From Motiliproteus coralliicola (GTDB lineage Bacteria; Pseudomonadota; Gammaproteobacteria; Pseudomonadales; Balneatricaceae), in contig NZ_QQOH01000001.1 in NCBI RefSeq assembly GCF_003345655.1, positions 620,001-684,000 of the forward strand: 64,000 nt of DNA, read 5' to 3'. Below are positions 52,396-61,751 of this stretch, in pieces (within the stretch, counting starts at the first letter, position 1; every line of letters begins with the position of its first letter). The translations under genes were made by a program, and so were the position numbers. The notes beneath the pieces are model-generated. The model was given only the letters and a program-made list of their open reading frames with translations, had not been told where the DNA came from and ran no database searches.

Positions 52396-53109
52396 TTAGT
52401 GGCTAACCCCTGAATGCAGAATCCGCTTGGCTGCTTTACCGACCCGGGAGCGGTAGAACAACAGCTGCCAGCGGCGGCCACCAACCTGGCGCCATAGGAT
52501 GGCAGCGCGAATGCCGGCCAGCAGCAGGGCGCGGATCTTGTCGGCGTTGTCGTTGTTCTTCAGGTTGCGGGGTTCGCCGGTGACCTGAATCCGAAAGCTG
52601 AAGGTGCTGATGGTTTCTTGGTAAAGCTGGGCGATATTGCTGATCACCGGCCCGCGGGCGTAATTCAGCTCCTGCGGATCCTGAACGACCGCTTCGCTGC
52701 CGGAACTGTTGCCATCACCGGCGCTGTCCTGGGAATCGTAATACATCGCCTGGTGGCCGATCTGGTCCAGGCGCTGGCCGATCTGGTCGAGCATTTGCGG
52801 CTGCTTCTGCAGGCGACTCTCGAGATGGAGCATGCCCATGGCGTAACGGGTGATGTCGCGGTTTACGCTGGCGCGGTTGTCGGCCAGATCCTGAGCCAGT
52901 TTCAGGCCTGCCTGCAGGTTGAAGGGCAGGTCACGAACACCGCCATAGACGTCTTCGGTGGCCTGTGGTGAGGTGACGAAGATGCTGTTGATGCTGGCTT
53001 CGAAGCTGTTTTGCGGAATCATGCCCCGCTTGGCGATCTGGTCGACCAGGCTGGCAGCTTGGAATACACCGGCTAGGGCAATGGCTTGTTCGTTATGGCT
53101 TCGAGACAT
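52396..53109 (-). CDS. hflD: HflD homologue
   Basis: 237 aa of the HflD (YcfC) family, helical membrane-associated proteins; E. coli HflD (213 aa) affects lysogenisation by phage lambda. ALAGVFQAASLVDQIAKRG at the N-terminus is the family signature. It follows mnmA by 70 bases on the same strand, as in E. coli. The expected next gene purB is absent; the AbiGi-like gene converges from the other side instead. The general bacterial role remains unclear. Confidence 0.9.
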   Translation of the reverse strand: MSRSHNEQAIALAGVFQAASLVDQIAKRGMIPQNSFEASINSIFVTSPQATEDVYGGVRDLPFNLQAGLKLAQDLADNRASVNRDITRYAMGMLHLESRLQKQPQMLDQIGQRLDQIGHQAMYYDSQDSAGDGNSSGSEAVVQDPQELNYARGPVISNIAQLYQETISTFSFRIQVTGEPRNLKNNDNADKIRALLLAGIRAAILWRQVGGRRWQLLFYRSRVGKAAKRILHSGVSH

Positions 53110-53179
53110 AAGTGCGCTTCTGTATCAGGTTACTGGCTAACGGATCTATTTTGCATCGGGTGAATTTCGATCAGCCGGA

Positions 53180-54319
53180 TTAATCGGCGGTTGTTTCGAT
53201 CACACCGCCGCCGAGGCAAATATCCTCTGCGTAGAATACCACCGACTGCCCGGGTGTCACGGCGCGCTGGGGCTGATCGAAACGAACGTCGTAGCCGCCT
53301 TGCTCGTTTCTGAAGATTTCGCAGGCTTGATCGTCCTGACGATAGCGGGTCTTGGCGGTACAGCGGAACGGGAGTTCCGGTCCTTGCCCATCAACCCAGT
53401 CGATCTGGCTGGCGCTCAGAGAACCGCTGAACAGCAGCGGGTGTTGGCCGCCCTGTACCGCGACCAGGACATTGCGCTCCAGGTCTTTACCGGCAACAAA
53501 CCAGGGATCGTCAGAAAAACCACTCAGGCCACCGATCCCCAAACCTTGGCGTTGGCCGATGGTGTGGTACATCAGCCCTTGATGGCGTCCGATTTCGACC
53601 CCTTTGTCGGTTTCGATCACACCGGGTTGGGCCGGCAGGTATTGCTGCAGGAAGTCACGGAATCGACGTTCGCCGATAAAGCAGATACCGGTACTGTCCT
53701 TCTTATTGTGAGTCACCAGGTCGTGCTGTTCGGCAAGCTTACGTACCTCGGGCTTCTCCAGCTCGCCCACCGGGAACAGGGTTTGGGCGATCTCGGCCTC
53801 ACCCACGGCGTGGAGGAAGTAGCTCTGATCTTTGTTGCCGTCCAAGCCGCGCAACAGCTGGCAGCGGCCGTCTTCGGTATCGCGACGACGGACATAGTGA
53901 CCGGTGGCGATATAGTCGGCACCCAGGTGCTTGGCGTAGTCGAGGAAGGCTTTGAACTTGATCTCTTTGTTGCAGAGGATGTCCGGATTCGGGGTACGGC
54001 CCGCCTTGTATTCGCTCAGAAAATGCTCGAACACGTTGTCCCAGTATTCGGCGGCAAAGTTGGCGGTGTGCAGCTTGATGCCGAGTTTGTCGGAGACGGC
54101 CTGAGCATCGGCCAGATCATCCATCGCGGTGCAGTATTCGGTGCCGTCATCTTCGTCCCAGTTCTTCATGAACAGCCCTTCGACCTGGTAGCCCTGCTGC
54201 AGCAGCAGAAGGGCAGAGACCGAGGAGTCAACACCGCCGGACATGCCGACGATCACTTTGGCGTCAGAGGCGGGCTTGTGGCTGGACTGATTGGGTGAAG
54301 ATGCAACAGCGGCAGTCAT
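53180..54319 (-). CDS. mnmA: tRNA-specific 2-thiouridylase
   Basis: 379 aa. The PP-loop [12 protein letters not shown] near residue 25, catalytic Cys in [11 protein letters not shown] (about 83) and second Cys in [11 protein letters not shown] (about 190) are all present. It thiolates U34 of tRNAs for Lys, Glu and Gln. ATG 54319 is taken over a TTG at 54343; either is possible. Part of the conserved nudJ-mnmA-hflD order. Confidence 0.95.
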   Translation of the reverse strand: MTAAVASSPNQSSHKPASDAKVIVGMSGGVDSSVSALLLLQQGYQVEGLFMKNWDEDDGTEYCTAMDDLADAQAVSDKLGIKLHTANFAAEYWDNVFEHFLSEYKAGRTPNPDILCNKEIKFKAFLDYAKHLGADYIATGHYVRRRDTEDGRCQLLRGLDGNKDQSYFLHAVGEAEIAQTLFPVGELEKPEVRKLAEQHDLVTHNKKDSTGICFIGERRFRDFLQQYLPAQPGVIETDKGVEIGRHQGLMYHTIGQRQGLGIGGLSGFSDDPWFVAGKDLERNVLVAVQGGQHPLLFSGSLSASQIDWVDGQGPELPFRCTAKTRYRQDDQACEIFRNEQGGYDVRFDQPQRAVTPGQSVVFYAEDICLGGGVIETTAD

Positions 54320-54453
54320 GTAACGGGATACCTGAGTGGGCAAAACGGGTATTGTACCGAGCCCCCAGCCTGGGTGGTAGGGGCTGTCGTTTAAGCGAGG
54401 ACTAGGATGGCTTTGACGAACGACAGAGGAGTGAGACCGTTGTGGGCGAATCG

Positions 54454-54903
54454 TTAGTCGAGTTCGACCAGTAGCTCTAGCGGATAACGGGTTCCTGCCA
54501 GATAGTCTTCAATGCCCTGAAGGACCATCGGGCTGCGCAGGCGATGGGCCTGCTCGCGGATCTCTTCCAGCGTCAGCCAGTGGGTATCGAGGATGCAGGG
54601 GTCGAGTTCCAGTTCCGGACGATGCCGGGTCGGCTTGGCGGCAAAGCAGAACCGATGGTAGCAAGTCTGGTTATGGGCGGAGGTGAAGGTATAGAAACCC
54701 AGCAGCGCGTCGATCTCGACTTCCCAGCCGGTTTCTTCGAGCGCTTCACGTCGTGCTCCGTCAACAATACGCTCGCCCTGTTCCAGGTGGCCGGCGGGTT
54801 GGTTCAGTACGGTTTGACCGTTGGAGCGCTCTTCGACCAGCAAGAAACGTCCCGCATCTTCAATGACACAAGCAACCGTGGCATGGGGCGTCCAGCGCAT
54901 CAT
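54454..54903 (-). CDS. nudJ: NUDIX hydrolase, NudJ type
   Basis: 149 aa with a complete Nudix box: GHLEQGE followed by REALEETG with the usual spacing. NudJ (YmfB) hydrolyses HMP pyrophosphates and nucleoside triphosphates. GAGG is 7 bases before ATG 54903 (a second ATG is adjacent). Its position directly upstream of mnmA matches E. coli, which supports the name. Confidence 0.85.
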   Translation of the reverse strand: MMRWTPHATVACVIEDAGRFLLVEERSNGQTVLNQPAGHLEQGERIVDGARREALEETGWEVEIDALLGFYTFTSAHNQTCYHRFCFAAKPTRHRPELELDPCILDTHWLTLEEIREQAHRLRSPMVLQGIEDYLAGTRYPLELLVELD

Positions 54904-55058
54904 AATCAATCCTCAAGGTAACACACGGATCCGTCCATTCGATCCGTTGAAAAGACAGGTACAGAGCAATCGCGGGCGCTACGTTAACCTCTTCATGCCC
55001 AGGGGTCAAAGTTAGATAAGAATCATTACGCTTGGTGTTGGTTGGCTATTTGAGCGCC

Positions 55059-55112
55059 GTCACTCAACAGTGACCCACAGAGTTGTTAGAATGCGGTTTT
55101 ACAAGCGCTTGT
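55059..55112. repeat. Two short palindromes between nudJ and moaE
   Basis: GTCACT-CAAC-AGTGAC (55059-55074) and ACAAGCGCTTGT (55101-55112), both perfect. They lie in the 255-base divergent gap and could be regulator sites. Confidence 0.35.
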
Positions 55113-55158
55113 CAGGTTTGTGACCTGCGACCATTACCTGTAGTGAAGGAAGTTAGCC

Positions 55159-55644
55159 TTGACCCGTTCCAGCCCGGTAGATCCCAAAACCCATATTCAG
55201 GTCCAGACCCAGAGCTTTGACGTCGGGACGGAGTTTGACCGGCTTCGGGATGAAAACGGATCGGTAGGGGCGGTGGTGTTCTTTACCGGTTTGGTTCGCG
55301 ATCTGGCGGATGATCCGCTGCAGGAGATGGTGCTTGAGCATTATCCGGGTATGACCGAACGCTGTCTGGCCGATATCGTCGAGCAGGCGAGGCAGCGCTG
55401 GCCGTTGCTGCATGTCAGCCTGATCCATCGGGTCGGAGCGCTCAAACCCAACGATCTGATCGTCTACGTCGGCGTCAGCAGCGCCCACCGCGAAGCGGCT
55501 TTTGCGGCCTGCGAATTCATCATGGACTACCTTAAGAAAGACGCGCCTTTCTGGAAAAAGGAGCGTAGCGAGTCGCGGGAGCACTGGGTCGAACAAAAAG
55601 ACAGTGATCTGCAGGCCGCTAAGCGCTGGGACAAGCCCGATTGA
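55159..55644 (+). CDS. moaE: Molybdopterin synthase catalytic subunit
   Basis: 161 aa with the MoaE signature GAVVFFTGLVRDL near 36-48, HRVGALKPNDLIVYVGVSSAHR, and the catalytic lysine motif KKDAPFWKKE. With MoaD it converts precursor Z to molybdopterin. TTG start, with GAAGGAAG about 6 bases upstream. No moaD, moaC or other molybdenum cofactor gene is adjacent, so MoaD must be encoded elsewhere. Confidence 0.93.
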   Translation: MTRSSPVDPKTHIQVQTQSFDVGTEFDRLRDENGSVGAVVFFTGLVRDLADDPLQEMVLEHYPGMTERCLADIVEQARQRWPLLHVSLIHRVGALKPNDLIVYVGVSSAHREAAFAACEFIMDYLKKDAPFWKKERSESREHWVEQKDSDLQAAKRWDKPD

Positions 55645-55774
55645 TCTTTCAGGGGCGGCCCCGGCACTGTGAATGCCGGAAGCTCGCTCCACCAATCATC
55701 GCGTAAACAGACGTTCTTCCTCCCCCTGCTGTGCACGGGGAAGGCTTATACCGTATTAACAAGAGGAAACTTTG

Positions 55775-58690
55775 ATGGCGCAGGCAGTATTTGTGCCCGG
55801 ACAACGTTGGATCAGCCACGGCGAGTCGGAGCTGGGCCTGGGACTGGTAACCGAAACCACGGGACGGCAGGTCGAGCTGTTTTTTCCAGCGGCCGAAGCC
55901 CATCGCACCTATGCCACCCAGGATGCGCCCCTGAGCCGCTATCAGCTGGAGCCGGGGGCGACCCTGACCTGCAATGCCGGTATCCAGCACCAGGTGGTAT
56001 CGGTTGAGCACTATGATGGGCTGCTGCGTTACCAGGTCGGTAGTAATGGTTCCGACGATAACCCCGAGTGGATCGATGAGCTTGAGCTAGATCCTTTTGT
56101 CGAGTTGAACCGGCCGCAGGATCGATTCTTCGCCGCCCAGATCGACAGTCCCAAAGCGTTTGAGTTGCGCCGTCAGGCGCGAAAACTACAGCACCGGCTC
56201 CACAGTAGCGAAAGCTACGGCTTGCTTGGCCCGCGGGTGCAGCTGCTTCCCCACCAGTTCTATATCGCCTCCCAGGTTGCTCGCCGGCACTCCCCTCGGG
56301 TACTGCTGGCCGATGAGGTAGGGCTGGGTAAGACCATCGAAGCCGGTCTGATCATCCATCAGCAGATCATCAGCGGTCGTTCCGAGCGGGTGATGGTGGT
56401 GGTGCCGGATTCGCTGGTGCACCAGTGGCTGGTTGAGATGCTGCGGCGTTTCAACCTGTTCTTCCGGATCATGAACCGGGAGCAGTACCAGGCGCTGACC
56501 GAGGTCGATACCGGATCCGGTTTGGATGTTGACGATCTGCCGCTAGAGATCGAAGAGCCGGGCAACCCGTTCGAGAGCGCCCAGCTGTTTATCTGTCCGC
56601 AGTCGTTACTGACCGATCTGCCCGGCTACTTCGATGCGGCGCTGGCGTGCAGCTGGGACCTGCTGGTGGTCGATGAAGCCCACCATCTGCAGTGGAGTGA
56701 ACAGCAGGTCAGCCCTGAGTATCAGTGCATCGAGCAGCTGGCGGCCAAATCGTCCGGTTTGTTGCTGCTAACCGCGACCCCGGAACAGCTGGGTCTTGAG
56801 GGGCATTTTGCCCGCTTGCGCTTGATCGACCGGAGTCGCTATTTCGACCTGAATCAATTCCGTGAGCAGGAGAGCCAATACCAGCCGCTGCGCGAGCTGA
56901 TCGAACAACTGCTCGAGTGCGATGACCTGTTGACCCAGATCCGCGACGAGGCCTGTAAAGACCGGCTGTTGGGACTGTTGGATCCGGCCAAGTATCAATC
57001 GCTGCTGCAACAGTTAGAGCAGGGTACAGAGGTTGAGGCCTGTCGTACCGAACTGGTCGATCTGCTGCTGGATCAACACGGCACTGGTCGGGTGCTGTTC
57101 CGAAATACCCGCGATCAGGTACAGGGATTCCCGGGCCGGGCCCTACAACCCCATCTGCTGGACTCGCCCTTTACCGAGCAGCAGTCGGCTGAAACGGAGC
57201 TGGCTCAACAGTTACGACCGGAGCTGATGCTGGGCGAGGATTGGTGTCAGCTCGACCCGCGGGTCGAATGGCTCAAAGGCTGGCTGGAGCAGCACAAAGA
57301 GGAGAAGGTGCTGCTGATCTGTGCCGAGCGCGAGACAGCTCAACAACTGGAAGACTATCTGCGTCTGCGGGTCGGTATCCGTAGCGCGGTATTCCACGAG
57401 CAGCTCAGCCTGGTCAATCGTGACCGCGCCGCCGCCTATTTCGCCGAGCCGGAAGAAGGCGCCCAGCTGCTGGTCTGCTCTGAGATCGGCAGCGAAGGCC
57501 GAAACTTCCAGTTCGCCAGCCATCTGATCATGTTCGATCTGCCGCTGAACCCGGATCTGGTCGAACAGCGGATCGGCCGGCTGGACCGTATCGGTCAGCG
57601 CAGTCAGGTGCAGATCCATCTTCCGCTCTATCGTCACAGCCCGGCTCACCACCTGATGCGCTGGTTGCACGAAGGCCTGGATGCATTCCTGAGTCCTTGC
57701 CCGTTCGGACAGCTGTTGCTGGAGCAGCAGCAAGCCACGCTGGAAGACTGTCTGCTGGAGCAGAACGAGCAGGACTTCGATGACTTTATCGAACAAACCC
57801 GTGCCCAGGCGGATCAGTTGCGCCAGCAACAGCAGCAGGGACGGGATCGGTTGTTGGAACTGAACTCCTGTCGCCCCCAGCAGGCACAGCAGGTGATCGA
57901 TCAGCTGCAGCAGGACGCCGACGAGCAGGCACTGAGAAAACTGTTGGAACGCAGCTTCGATTACTTCGGGGTCGAGCTGCAGCCGGACACCACCCACAGT
58001 GTGTTGGTGCGTCCTGGCGATCATATGCGCTGCGGCAACTTCCCGGGCTTGCCGGAGCAGGGGCTGCATGGCACCTTCGATCGGCAGCAGGCGCTTGAGC
58101 GCGAAGATATGGCCTACCTGAGCTGGGAGCACCCAGTGGCTCGGGGTGCGCTGGAACTGGTTTGTGAGAGCGATACCGGCAATACCGCCATTGCGACGCT
58201 AAAACTGCCCGGCATCAAAGCCGGCAGCCTGTTGCTCGAATGTCTGTTTGTGCTGGATTGTCAGGCGCCCCGCTCACTGCAGTTGGCCCGCTACCTGCCC
58301 AGTGGAGGTTACCGGGTTCTGCTGACCGCCGAAGGGCGTGAGTGCGCCAACCTGCTGTCCGAAGAGCAGCTGGCGAAACTGGCGAAAAAGCTTCCCAAGC
58401 AAGCGGCCAAGAATATGGTCAAGCCGCTGCGCGAGCCGCTGACCGCGCTGCTCAAACAGGCCGAGAGTCTGGCAGAGGCGCAGCTGCCGGGAATGATCGA
58501 GCAGGCCCAGCAGCAGATGCTGGCGCTACAGCAACCACGTCTGGAACGGCTGCAGATGCTGGCAAAAGTCAATCCGGCGATTAGAGACGAAGAGATCGCG
58601 ATGCAGCAACAGCAGATCGATCAGCTGCAGCAGGCGCTGGAGCGCAGCATGCTCAAACTCGACGGTATTCAGGTGCTGATCACCACCTGA
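55775..58690 (+). CDS. rapA: RNA polymerase-associated ATPase RapA
   Basis: 971 aa (E. coli 968). N-terminal Tudor-like region GQRWISHGESELGLG, SWI2/SNF2 helicase motifs I (DEVGLGKTIEAG, around 180-191) and II (DEAHHL, around 304), and helicase C-terminal motifs SEIGSEGRNFQFA and QRIGRLDRIGQ. A Gln/Leu-rich coiled region and RapA C-terminal domain follow. RapA recycles stalled RNA polymerase. AGAGGAAAC precedes ATG 55775; TTG 55772 is an alternative. Confidence 0.96.
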   Translation: MAQAVFVPGQRWISHGESELGLGLVTETTGRQVELFFPAAEAHRTYATQDAPLSRYQLEPGATLTCNAGIQHQVVSVEHYDGLLRYQVGSNGSDDNPEWIDELELDPFVELNRPQDRFFAAQIDSPKAFELRRQARKLQHRLHSSESYGLLGPRVQLLPHQFYIASQVARRHSPRVLLADEVGLGKTIEAGLIIHQQIISGRSERVMVVVPDSLVHQWLVEMLRRFNLFFRIMNREQYQALTEVDTGSGLDVDDLPLEIEEPGNPFESAQLFICPQSLLTDLPGYFDAALACSWDLLVVDEAHHLQWSEQQVSPEYQCIEQLAAKSSGLLLLTATPEQLGLEGHFARLRLIDRSRYFDLNQFREQESQYQPLRELIEQLLECDDLLTQIRDEACKDRLLGLLDPAKYQSLLQQLEQGTEVEACRTELVDLLLDQHGTGRVLFRNTRDQVQGFPGRALQPHLLDSPFTEQQSAETELAQQLRPELMLGEDWCQLDPRVEWLKGWLEQHKEEKVLLICAERETAQQLEDYLRLRVGIRSAVFHEQLSLVNRDRAAAYFAEPEEGAQLLVCSEIGSEGRNFQFASHLIMFDLPLNPDLVEQRIGRLDRIGQRSQVQIHLPLYRHSPAHHLMRWLHEGLDAFLSPCPFGQLLLEQQQATLEDCLLEQNEQDFDDFIEQTRAQADQLRQQQQQGRDRLLELNSCRPQQAQQVIDQLQQDADEQALRKLLERSFDYFGVELQPDTTHSVLVRPGDHMRCGNFPGLPEQGLHGTFDRQQALEREDMAYLSWEHPVARGALELVCESDTGNTAIATLKLPGIKAGSLLLECLFVLDCQAPRSLQLARYLPSGGYRVLLTAEGRECANLLSEEQLAKLAKKLPKQAAKNMVKPLREPLTALLKQAESLAEAQLPGMIEQAQQQMLALQQPRLERLQMLAKVNPAIRDEEIAMQQQQIDQLQQALERSMLKLDGIQVLITT

Positions 58691-58721
58691 TTAGCACCAA
58701 ACGAGAAATCGTATCCGGAGG

Positions 58722-59414
58722 CTAGCTTGGCTTTCGGGTACGGCTTCGCGTCGGCTTTTGGTTGCGGCCAGCGGTTTGGCGACTTCGTTGTTGCCGTTGC
58801 TGACCGGCTGATCTGCCTCCGCCAGCACGATGCTGGCCGTTACGTCTGGCTGTGGGCTGGGACTGACGTGGCAGATGGATCTGGGATTCGCGCCACTGGC
58901 CCGGCTGGAGCTGCTTCAGCTGCCATGGGCCGATGGCAACGCGGATCAACCGCAGGGTGGGGTGGCCGACCGTAGCGGTCATCCGTCTGACCTGGCGGTT
59001 ACGCCCTTCACGAATTTTCAGCTCGATCCAGCAAGTGACGTCATTGTTGCGTTGGCGAATCGGCGGATTTCGTGGCCAGGGCTCGGTCGGCTCGATACGG
59101 CGACATCGTGCCGGCCGGGTCAGGCCGTCTTTCAACTCAACCCCCTTGATCAGCTTCTCGATCGCTTCATCGCTGATCTCACCTTCCAACTGGGCCCAGT
59201 AGGTCTTCTCAAGCTTAAACTTCGGATCGGTGATCTGCTGTTGTGCGCGGCCATCGTCGGTTAATACCAGCAAACCCTCGGAGTCATAGTCCAGCCGTCC
59301 GGCGGCATAAAGGCCGGGCTGGTCGATATAGTCGGCCAGGGTGCCGCGGCCATTGGGGTCAGTAAATTGTGACAGAACCTGAAAGGGTTTATTCAGTAAA
59401 ACAATACGGGACAT
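58722..59414 (-). CDS. rluE: 23S rRNA pseudouridine synthase E
   Basis: 230 aa. Starts MSRIVLLNKPFQVLSQFT, the usual RluE beginning, and has the catalytic Asp in GRLDYDSEGLLVLT plus EGRNRQVRRMTA. Modifies U2457 of 23S rRNA in E. coli. The C-terminal 45 residues are a basic Arg/Gln/Ser-rich tail (SQPTARRNGQHR on), longer than in E. coli RluE (217 aa) and low in complexity. An ATG at 59447 gives 11 more residues without family match. In E. coli rluE precedes nudJ; here moaE and rapA lie between. Confidence 0.93.
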   Translation of the reverse strand: MSRIVLLNKPFQVLSQFTDPNGRGTLADYIDQPGLYAAGRLDYDSEGLLVLTDDGRAQQQITDPKFKLEKTYWAQLEGEISDEAIEKLIKGVELKDGLTRPARCRRIEPTEPWPRNPPIRQRNNDVTCWIELKIREGRNRQVRRMTATVGHPTLRLIRVAIGPWQLKQLQPGQWRESQIHLPRQSQPTARRNGQHRAGGGRSAGQQRQQRSRQTAGRNQKPTRSRTRKPS

Positions 59415-59759
59415 GGGGAGGATCAAAAGGGTTTGGTTGGCTGGCATCCACTGTAGCGCCGCCGGTAACGGCTCGCAAGCCGGTCGTTTGAGCGATGTTT
59501 TCACGATTGTCGACAATCACGGCCGGGTATTTTTTCTTTCTGGTTGCTGCCTGAATTTCGCTGCAGTAGCCGTATTGCGCGGGTTTTGGCGTTTGCCGCA
59601 ACGGCTTTTCGCCTTTTGTCGTAGTTAAATTTGTCCTCTGAACGGTTAAGGTATTTGCCGTCAGAGGGTTTAACTGTCAACAATATCGAGAAAGCAGCGG
59701 GATTTGCCGTACTTCTTTGCTGCCATTCCTAATAACGTAAAAAGTAAAGGACCGATACC
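59415..59759 (+). other. 345-base divergent gap rluE/prpE
   Basis: It must hold the prpE promoter. CCTCTGA (59635-59641) and TCAGAGG (59661-59667) form a 7-base inverted repeat with a 19-base spacer, a possible regulator site. No coding sequence was recognised. Confidence 0.45.
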
Positions 59760-61652
59760 ATGGCCTATTTGGATGAGTATCAGAAATCGATTACCGATCC
59801 CGCCACATTCTGGAAAGAGAAGGCAGAAGCACTGGAGTGGTTTAAGTTTCCGCAACAGATCCTGTCAAAAGACGAGAACGGCATTGATCGTTGGTTTGCC
59901 GACGGTGAGATGAACACCTGCCATATGGCGCTGGATTACCATATCGCCGCCGGTCGTGGTGATCAGGTAGCGATCTATTATGATTCTCCGGTTACCGATA
60001 CCAAGAAGGCCTACACCTATACTGAACTGCGCGATCAGGTTGCGCTGTTTGCCGGGGTGCTGAAAGCCCAGGGCGTCAGCAAGGGTGATCGTGTGGTCGT
60101 TTACATGCCGATGGTTCCGGAAGCGGCGATTGCGATGCTGGCCTGTTCCCGTCTGGGTGCGATCCACTCGGTGGTATTCGGTGGTTTTGCACCGAACGAA
60201 CTGGCCGTGCGGATCGACGATGCCGAGCCGAAGGTAATCGTTTCCTCTTCCTGCGGTATCGAAATTCAGAAAGTTATTCCTTACAAGCCGCTGCTTGATG
60301 AGGCGATCAACCTGTCTGCCCACAAGCCTGAGAAGTGCATCGTCTTCCAGCGCCCGCAAGCCGAAGCCAGCATGGTTGAAGGTCGTGACCTGGATTGGAA
60401 CGAAGCGATGGCTTCTGCCACACCGGCTGACTGTGTCCCGGTTAACGGTACCGATCCGCTATACGTGCTCTATACCTCCGGTACCACCGGTAAGCCGAAA
60501 GGGGTTGTACGTGACAACGGCGGCCATGCCACCGCGCTGAAATACTCGATGAAAGCGATCTACGACATGGATCCGGGCGATGTGTTCTGGGCTGCCTCCG
60601 ACGTCGGCTGGGTGGTTGGCCACTCCTATATCGTTTACGGCCCGCTGCTGGCCGGTCTGTCCAGCGTCTTCTATGAAGGTAAGCCGGTACGGACTCCGGA
60701 TGCCGGTGCTTTCTGGCGTGTTGCCGAAGAGTACGGCGTTAAGGGACTGTTCTCCGCCCCGACCGCGTTCCGTGCGATCAAGAAAGAAGATCCGAATTCA
60801 GAGCAGCTGAAGCCCTACGATCTGTCCAAGTTGAAGTACATCTTTATGGCCGGTGAGCGTCTTGATCCGCCGACCTACCACTGGGTTAAAGACCTGCTGG
60901 GTCTGCCGGTGGTCGACCACTGGTGGCAGACCGAAACCGGTTGGGCAATCTGTGCCAACCTGATGGGTATCGAGCCCCGTGAAGCCAAGCCGGGTTCAGC
61001 TACGCTGCCGGTACCGGGCTTCAACGTTCAGATCCTGGATAACGAAGGGAATGAAGTGGGCCCGAACGAGCAGGGCAACGTAGCGATCAAACTGCCGCTG
61101 CCGCCGAGCTGTCTGCCGACCGTCTGGGGTGACTTCGAGCGTTTCCGTACCGGTTACCTGAACGAATATGCCGGCTACTATGTCTCCGGTGACGGCGGCT
61201 ACAAGGATGACGACGGTTTCGTCTTCATCATGGGTCGTACCGATGACGTCATCAACGTTGCCGGTCACCGTCTGTCGACCGGTGAGATGGAAGAGATCGT
61301 TGCCAGCCACCCGGCCGTTGCCGAATGTGCGGTAATCGGTGTCAACGATCCGCTCAAGGGTCAGATGCCGCTGGGCATGGTGCTGTTGAAGGACGGTGCC
61401 GAAGTCGACGAAGCTGAGCTTGAGAGCGAGCTGGTCGGCATGGTGCGTAAAGAGATCGGTGCGGTTGCCTGCTTTAAGAAGGCGATTGTGGTCCAGCGTC
61501 TGCCGAAGACCCGTTCCGGTAAGATCCTGCGTAAGCTGCTGCGTCAGATCGCCGATGGTCAGGAATACACCATTCCTTCCACTATCGATGATCCTGCCAG
61601 CCTGCCGGAGATCTCCGACATCATGGACAGCCACGGTCTGGTTAGCCGCTAA
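59760..61652 (+). CDS. prpE: Acyl-CoA synthetase, propionyl-CoA synthetase type
   Basis: 630 aa of the acetyl/propionyl-CoA synthetase family. AMP-binding motifs: LYTSGTTGKPKGV (about 236-248), WWQTETGW, YYVSGDGGYKDDDGF, and the C-terminal lysine motif TRSGKILRK, whose Lys is commonly acetylated. The sequence DEYQKSITDPATFW and VRDNGGH point to PrpE rather than Acs. Activates propionate (or acetate) with ATP and CoA. AAAGGA precedes the ATG by 8 bases. No methylcitrate-cycle genes are adjacent. Confidence 0.88.
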   Translation: MAYLDEYQKSITDPATFWKEKAEALEWFKFPQQILSKDENGIDRWFADGEMNTCHMALDYHIAAGRGDQVAIYYDSPVTDTKKAYTYTELRDQVALFAGVLKAQGVSKGDRVVVYMPMVPEAAIAMLACSRLGAIHSVVFGGFAPNELAVRIDDAEPKVIVSSSCGIEIQKVIPYKPLLDEAINLSAHKPEKCIVFQRPQAEASMVEGRDLDWNEAMASATPADCVPVNGTDPLYVLYTSGTTGKPKGVVRDNGGHATALKYSMKAIYDMDPGDVFWAASDVGWVVGHSYIVYGPLLAGLSSVFYEGKPVRTPDAGAFWRVAEEYGVKGLFSAPTAFRAIKKEDPNSEQLKPYDLSKLKYIFMAGERLDPPTYHWVKDLLGLPVVDHWWQTETGWAICANLMGIEPREAKPGSATLPVPGFNVQILDNEGNEVGPNEQGNVAIKLPLPPSCLPTVWGDFERFRTGYLNEYAGYYVSGDGGYKDDDGFVFIMGRTDDVINVAGHRLSTGEMEEIVASHPAVAECAVIGVNDPLKGQMPLGMVLLKDGAEVDEAELESELVGMVRKEIGAVACFKKAIVVQRLPKTRSGKILRKLLRQIADGQEYTIPSTIDDPASLPEISDIMDSHGLVSR

Positions 61653-61671
61653 GGCGCACCGGGAACCGAAT

Positions 61672-61699
61672 AAGCGGGCTTTTTAGCCCGCTTTTTTTT
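61672..61699 (+). terminator. Terminator after prpE
   Basis: AAGCGGGCT (61672-61680), TTTT, AGCCCGCTT (61685-61693), followed by a long T-run. Confidence 0.95.
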
Positions 61700-61751
61700 T
61701 GTCCTAGACCTGTTACTCTGACCACTGCGAACTCAGAGGAAGGGATCCGTA

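Noticed and set aside
55100-55125. GTGACC before moaE as a sixth ECF promoter
   Set aside because: No GAACC or similar block lies 15-16 bases upstream.
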